Source: Dryocosmus kuriphilus (lineage: Eukaryota > Arthropoda > Insecta > Hymenoptera > Cynipidae). Taken from it: a stretch of DNA of 64,000 nucleotides. The DNA lies in assembly GCA_038277395.1 (NCBI GenBank), contig CM076197.1:102202442-102266441 (forward strand), written 5' to 3'. Below are positions 58,209 through 64,000 of this stretch, one piece after another. The notes beneath the pieces were generated by a model, which did not search any database, was not told the DNA's origin, and saw only the letters and a list, made by a program, of their open reading frames with translations. Position 1 is the first letter of the stretch. Each line of letters opens with the position of its first letter. A program made the translations under genes and the position numbers.

Positions 58209-58520
58209 CAATTCAGTCAACATAATTTATGAAATCAAATTTTTCCAAGTAATAGTAAGAAATTTAACTTCTAAAATTGTTTTACTTGGAAAAGTAAGAA
58301 AGAAACTTGAAGTACGTAGAAAAGGACAAAAATTATGAAAACTTGGCGAAACTATTCCTAAAGAAAATAACAAAATTTCGCCAAGTTTTCATAATTTTTC
58401 TCCTTTTCTACGTACTTCGAGTTTCTTTCTTGTTTTTTTCTGATTTAATCAATTTCAAAAGTTAAATTTCTTACTATTAATTGAAAAAATTTGATTTCAT
58501 AAACTATTTTGACTGAACTA
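58209..58520. mobile_element. Fold-back MITE flanked by TTAA
   Basis: A 312-bp near-complete hairpin (arms about 143 bp, loop about 24) is flanked by TTAA at 58,205-58,208 and 58,521-58,524. The homologous position in the opposite arm of the host palindrome (55,266-55,269) has a single TTAA and no insert. TTAA duplication points to piggyBac-type mobilisation (Kolobok also uses TTAA). Confidence 0.85.
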
Positions 58521-58577
58521 TTAAGTTTTTACTTGGCTAAGTTTTTTGCATCGAAGATATTTTTGATGAGATTTAAA

Positions 58578-60060
58578 AACTTTCGAATTAAAATTAATAA
58601 AATGCTTCTAATACGAGCTTAAAATTTGGATAACTAAAAATTCGAGGGTTAGTAATCCTCATATCTGGAAAATTATTTTGTTGTGAATAATAAATTTTCC
58701 AGGGAAAAAGTTACCAATGTAGCGAGAATGTAATGTCTCACTTTATCATGTGTGAAGGAAACCAATTCCGAAAGTTAAGTTTTCGAATTTTATGTCTTAT
58801 TGTTTTCTCCTGTTTCCATTATATTCAACTTCTCAAATACCTGTTATAATAGAATAGATATTAGAATAAAGATATTGGGACTTAGATTGCCTTATTATCA
58901 ATTTTAATTGCTTGTAATCTTAGATATTTAAAATTTTTATTATTTCTGGAACTTTCAATCTTAGGTGACTTGAAATCGACTGACCATTATAAATTTCATA
59001 ATTTTTATTTCTTAAAAATTGTATAAATCTGTGTTTAGATTCAATCATCTTTCAAAGTTTGAGTGCAATAATTTCGAATACACTCAACCTTTTGCTTCAT
59101 TCATCTTCTAAACTTAAAGTACTGTTCCTAGTAAATCCTCGCGATCTAATTCATTCATATTTTTTCTTATTAATAAATAACGAAAAATAAAAAATTGTTC
59201 AAAACCTTTATGTGGGTTTCTGATTTCGGTGAAAAAATACATAAAACTGTGTATTAAATTATATATGTATAGAGAATAAAGTAAGCTTCAAATTGAGCCC
59301 TCATCGAATTCTCGGTCACTAATAGTTTCAAAGTTATAAATTTGTTAATTAATTATATGTTTATCTCTTACGTCTTAGTTTTAATGAATTTTCATTGCTA
59401 TACAAAAATTTTTTTGTTACTCCAAAATCCACAATGCGGAGGGGTGGAGGAACAGTTTTTTTTTTAACAAAAATATTTTTTGAAACAAAGTGTTTGGTAA
59501 TTTAAGATTTTCTGAATGGCTGAAGGCATAGTGATTATTAAAAAAAATATATTAGCGATATTTAAAAAAAAAAGTTTTTCCTTTTTGAGCAACAAATTCT
59601 TATAAACAATATTTTTCCTCCAAATTTCCATTTGTCTGAAAAATAAAAAAACAAAAAAATGAATAAGATCCAACAAGGCTAAAATATTGCTTTATTCATT
59701 TATTAGAATTTATTACTATATGTAATGTACATCCGGTTTTGGTTTTTAAATCTTGTTTTAAAAAGCCCTCTTATTCGACCATATTATTTAAACAATTTCC
59801 ATAAACAATATTCTACAAAAAGATGATTTTAAATGTGAGTTCTTTCAATTTTGATTGATTTCATGTTCCATGATTCGAAACTCGATTCGATTTCTTTCAA
59901 TTTTTTATTCTTTTAAATATTTATGCCAGATAACTTTGGGTTTTGATTTAAATTGATTTAAATTTGGATGCTTTCCATTTTGTACGCTTTCGAATTAAAA
60001 TTACTAAATTGCTTCTAAAACTCAAAATTATTTAAATTTTAGAGATCCTCTCCAATATTT
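58578..60060 (+). repeat. Tandem duplication: end of copy 1 and copy 2
   Basis: 58,578-58,680 ends copy 1 (matches 59,985-60,060); 58,684-60,060 is copy 2. Copy 2 has no large insertion and so shows the pre-insertion structure. No gene. Confidence 0.7.
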
Positions 60061-60964
60061 CAAAATTTGAATGATTTATATTTCGAATGCGTTCATATTT
60101 TGACGAGCTTAAAATTCGTATAGATAAAAAATTAAAAAGCGCGGGTATCAGACTTTCTGAGAAAAAGATTTTTGAGCTAAAAGATCTGAAATTAAAGAAA
60201 AAATGTGTAAATTCCCGTTCACATTTACGTTCCAATTCTAATCAAATTTTAATTACAAATTCAAATTCTTAAAGACAACTATTATACGAAATTGTACCAA
60301 ACCCTATATTCCTAAATTCTCAAGACGAATTCCTTGATTAAAATTCCTAAGACTGGGACATCAAAGTACAGACTGCAAATTAAGATCGTTTAATATAACC
60401 ACCCCCTCTGACAAATTCCGTGCGGTTGACACTTGGTTAATTATTATAGAAGGACCGCTGGTCATCACGAAAATTCCCTTCAGACTCTTTGTTCCGCGTG
60501 GATAAATGCGTTAGATATCAAAATTTTGATAACGAGTTTAACCTTAACATCCGGCTAGTTTGGACGCAGTGTGTAGGGTGTCTGATTTTAATGGCACGGA
60601 CACTCGCAAATGGTTCGCCGATTGTCCGAACCTATTTAGGCCCCGGTATAGCTGAGTCATTCATCGAATAATCATAATGGGACTCGAGATCTGCAGAGAC
60701 ACCGGGGCATTAATTTAAAGCGTGCTTCCCCAAGTCATATAGTAGTAATATATCATTTACGGATAAATAGTCGGCAATGCCCCGGCTTTCCTGCTCGCGA
60801 CAGTTTGGTCGAAATATCGTCGAATTTACGATAATTACGGAACTGAAAGCCAACAAGTTAATCCAACATTTTTCGGGAATTTCTCTAATATTTCAAGGAC
60901 TTTTGAAACTTTCCAAACTTTGAATCTTTTTCATATAATTTGCGATGCAAGTTCGAAGGTTTAA
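60061..60964. other. Gene-free interval, possibly unique host DNA
   Basis: GC content rises at 60,470-60,860. No recognisable coding domain or repeat partner in the window. Confidence 0.45.
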
Positions 60965-61028
60965 AGTAGATTAAAATATAACAACATCTAGAATTTACTG
61001 AAGGTTAAAAATAATAATATTCTACATA

Positions 61029-63405
61029 ATGGATCCAACTGATACGAGTTTCTATCAAACTATAAGAGAAGCTTGCCAGAACAATGATGGTGTTATCTGT
61101 ATGAGAACATGGTGGAGAACATCGATTAAGATAATTTAACTTCAAAATCAACGCAGGTTTCTTCTAAGATGTAGAGAAGAAAAAATATTACCGACACGTT
61201 TAATTAATTTAAGATTCAACTTAGAATTTAGACATACAAAAATTAAAAATGAAGTTAAGAAAAACATCTTTAGAATGACAATTGAACTACTCAATTCAGA
61301 GATTAGAGATTTATGTACAGAAATAGATAGAACTCTTAAACTTAAACAAAATTTAGAAATACAATTGTCAAAGATAATAGACTCTGTAACTTTAGAACAA
61401 TTTTTCAATTCTCAGAATGTTAGAATTGATGGAATTACAAAACAAATGATAGAAAATTCAAAACAAAAATTCTCTTGGATAAAAAACAAATATTATAACG
61501 TTAACTTCAAAGATAAAACTAATAGCAATTGGATTAAAAACATGTCAAATGTGTATATCCCTGACGATATTAAGTATTTTTTAAGTCTAGGACATAAATT
61601 CAGTGTAGCTCCAAAAAATAAGTCTAAGGTTGTAAAAGAGACTCTAGCATCTGTAGAAGAAAACATCTTATCTATCGACTCCGAAAACATTGATTGTATT
61701 AGATCATCTATATCACTTACAATGTCTAATTATCTTAACTCAAATTTTGAATGTGCAAAACAAGAACAATTTCAAATTCTTGGTGAAAAGACAAGAAAGT
61801 TTCTTAAGGAGAACAGTGATTTAATTGTTAACCATGCTGACAAAGGCAATGTTACGATAATCTTAAACAAAACTGATTATATACAGAAATGTAATATATT
61901 ATTACAAGATAAAGAAACATATAAACTTATTAACAAAGGTCGAACTAATAACATACAAAGGAAATTAAATGAATTAATACATAATAACGTTAAAGAATCA
62001 ATTATTAATAGAGATACAGGTGAATGGCTTAAAAGTAATAATGGAATTGCACCACGTTTCTACGGACTTCCTAAGATACACAAAATATAAACTCCTGTCA
62101 GACCGGTCACATATTTTATAAATTCTCCTTTATATAATTTGTCAAAGTACTTAAGTAAAAAATCTATACAAATGATTTTGGGAAAAAGCTCTGATACATA
62201 TGTAAAAAACAGTTTTGATCTTGCTATTGTTAAATTGAAATGGAATCTGATAGAAGAACACACTATCTTGCCAAAAGACAATTTTATAGAACTACTAGAA
62301 TTTTGTTTAAAAAATGCTTATTGTTTATTTTAATGGATCTTATTATCGACAAACCTACGGGGGTACCTATGGGATCTCCGATATCACCAGCAATCTCAGA
62401 TTTAGTGATGAAACATATTGAAAGTCGTATTCTTAACGATCTTCCACATCATATAATTTTTTTCTTTCGATATGTGGACGATATTCTGATTTGTATTCCT
62501 GAAGATAAGATAGAGGATCTACAAGTGAGATTCAATCAATATAGCCCAAGATTAATTTTTACTATAGAGAGGGAGATCGATAGGAGTATAAATTTTCTTG
62601 ATATTACTATAAAAAGAGGTGTTGATAGACTGGAGACAAATTGGTATAGGAAAGAAACTTGGTCTGGCAGATATATGAATTTTAATTCTTACGCTCCACT
62701 TAAATATAAAATTAGCGTCATTAATAGCCTTGTAGATAGAGCTATTTTACTTTCAGAAGAGAAACATGTTAATTTGAATCTTAAATTAATCGAAAATACA
62801 TTATTACAAAATGATTTTCCATATAACTTCGTTCGTTAAAAAATTTATCAATTTGCGCTTTGAGAAATTAAAAAGTACAGCTAATAATATTAGCAATTTT
62901 AAATTGAATTTGGATTTAAATAAAGTTATTACACTTCCATATGTAGAACAGATTGAACATAATCTTACAAATATACTAAAGAACGCAGGTCTAATGAGCG
63001 TTTTTTCGCTCGAAAAAAGACAATTTTGGATGTTTCCACAATTTAAAAGATCCTATTAACAAGGAACAGATAACACATTCTATCTACTGTATTGGATGCA
63101 AAGGATGTAGAAGTTTTTATATTGGTCAAACCGAAAGACCAATTAATTTAAGAAAAAAAGAACATATTAATGATTGTAAAAAAGACAATAGAAGAACTGC
63201 TCTTGTTGAACATTCACATAATTTTAATCACCATTTTGACTTCGACAATATCAAAATTTTAAGTACAGACAAAAATTACAAAAAAAGAATTTTCAAAGAA
63301 ATATTTTATATTGTAAAAACTAATAATACTGTGAACAAACGAACTGACATTCAGAAATTGAGTTACGCATATAGAAATTTAATTAAAGCCACTAATTTGG
63401 ATTAG
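61029..63405 (+). pseudogene. PLE E reverse transcriptase and GIY-YIG endonuclease
   Basis: The likely start is ATG 61,029 (MDPTDTSFYQTI), in frame with the main body at 61,275. N-terminal PLE signature: FLLRCREEKILPTRLINLRF, then NHADKGNVTIILNK, RFYGLPKIHK. RT motif B GVPMGSPISPA lies near 62,360; YVDDI at 62,471-62,485; INFLDITI and the thumb follow. GIY-YIG is read in a third frame from 63,061: IGCKGCRSFYIGQTERP, KKEHINDC, YKKRIFKEIFYIVK, ending TNLD at 63,405. Defects: TAA at 61,137 and 62,088, a frameshift near 62,240-62,330, another near 62,835 and 63,050. About 28 codons containing motif A are missing between NSFD and LAIV near 62,220. Confidence 0.92.
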
Positions 63406-63876
63406 TATTTCAAATATTTGACGTCACACTTCTGACCGCGCATGTTAAACTAACCTCGCCGACTATGGGATATAGAACGAACATTAGATATACATACAGT
63501 CCTTGCAATTATACATACGTTCTGCTACTGGATATATTTTTCATTACACCCATGGCAATGGCAGGTTAAACATGTGTTGGCCCACCATTGTATAAATTTT
63601 AAGTTGTATTCTACCTTGCCACGGGTGTGACTTTTTTACTTAAAAAATGTTTTAAAAAAATGTTAACTGTTTTACAAATTTTTAAGAATTTAATTTTATG
63701 ATCGAATTTTTTGATTGAAATTGTTACAAGCTACACATCATTGTTGTTATGGTAAGAACTATGTTACTTGTCTTCCTCTTATAATCTTTTATGAATTTTT
63801 AACTTAAAATTTTTTCTTAATTGTAAATTATTTTGATGTATAGGATTCTTGTGAGAATTGTTGGCATATATTTTAC

Positions 63877-63907
63877 CTGAAGAGGCCCTACGTTTAGTGG
63901 GCGAAAC
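63877..63907 (+). ncRNA. Hammerhead-like stem-loop motif, PLE E 3' end
   Basis: CTGAAGAG, stem GCCC/GGGC with a 10-base loop, GAAAC then GTC. It lies about 60 bp before the element's 3' end. Confidence 0.5.
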
Positions 63908-64000
63908 GTCGTTATTACGAAATAAAAATCTGACCAAAAAACCGACAATCTTTTCATCTTCTTATATAGTAGATTAAAATGTTTTTAATTTTAGAAACCT

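Larger units (their letters stand above)
54596..58577. mobile_element. Composite palindromic insertion (Y)
   Basis: It interrupts the first tandem copy. It contains two ~157-bp tandem units (54,826 and 54,983, marked gtagcctataatatt), then inverted arms (55,222-55,375 against 58,092-58,204 plus 58,525-58,577) around the 155-bp-family arrays. No protein gene is recognisable. Confidence 0.6.
60978..63967 (+). mobile_element. Penelope-like element E, structurally complete
   Basis: An exact 13-bp target duplication agtagattaaaat lies at 60,965-60,977 and 63,968-63,980. The 2,990-bp copy has a 5' leader, RT and GIY-YIG coding region, and a 560-bp 3' region with the stem-loop motif. Unlike copies A-D it has no inverted 5' arm. 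Confidence 0.95.

Overview
The window looks like a piece of an AT-rich arthropod (most likely insect) nuclear genome that is almost entirely mobile DNA. I see no complete host gene, no rRNA and no functional tRNA. The evidence is eukaryotic: spliced transposase exons, BED and THAP zinc fingers, mariner, hAT and P-type transposons, Penelope-like retroelements (PLEs), a tRNA-derived SINE-like block and many microsatellites. I cannot fix the insect order from the sequence.

Layout. 1-6,086: a PLE fold-back copy (B2) split by a 4.5-kb hAT transposon (890-5,425, 8-bp target duplication, four-exon transposase gene with two stop codons). 6,967-7,544: palindromic mariner-type MITE. 8,262-9,417: degenerate mariner on the minus strand. 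9,827-10,216: hAT-type MITE. 14,173-15,606: PLE fold-back copy (B1). 15.6-20.2 kb: mostly unique sequence with microsatellites. 20,190-22,620: long fold-back element with a small cysteine-containing ORF at its centre. 22,721-26,190: nearly intact DNA transposon of a family I cannot name securely, with long terminal repeats full of TCAAGGTCA motifs. 26.5-31.6 kb: tandem ~1.2-kb repeat units carrying two related mariner copies. 32.8-38.5 kb: tandem repeat containing a MITE containing a PLE (A) containing a P element with a THAP exon. 43.2-46.4 kb: a TIR element, a SINE-like block, and a ~155-bp tandem array capped by GC-rich hairpins. 46,764-52,009: PLE D interrupted by PLE C. 53.4-60.1 kb: tandem duplication whose first copy holds a 4-kb palindromic insertion with more of the ~155-bp arrays and a TTAA-flanked fold-back MITE. 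60,978-63,967: a structurally complete but mutated PLE (E).

How the parts relate. Five distinguishable PLEs share one plan: reverse transcriptase, then GIY-YIG endonuclease, then a 3' region with a stem-loop of the form CTGAWGAG-stem-GAAAC. The stem sequence differs between elements but stays paired. Three have 13-14-bp target duplications and a fourth has a 13-bp duplication with one mismatch. Several carry an inverted copy of their own 3' end at the 5' side. Insertion order can be read from target duplications and from unoccupied sites preserved in the opposite arms of palindromes. All transposase and reverse-transcriptase genes seen here carry stops, frameshifts or deletions, so I infer that none is active from this locus.
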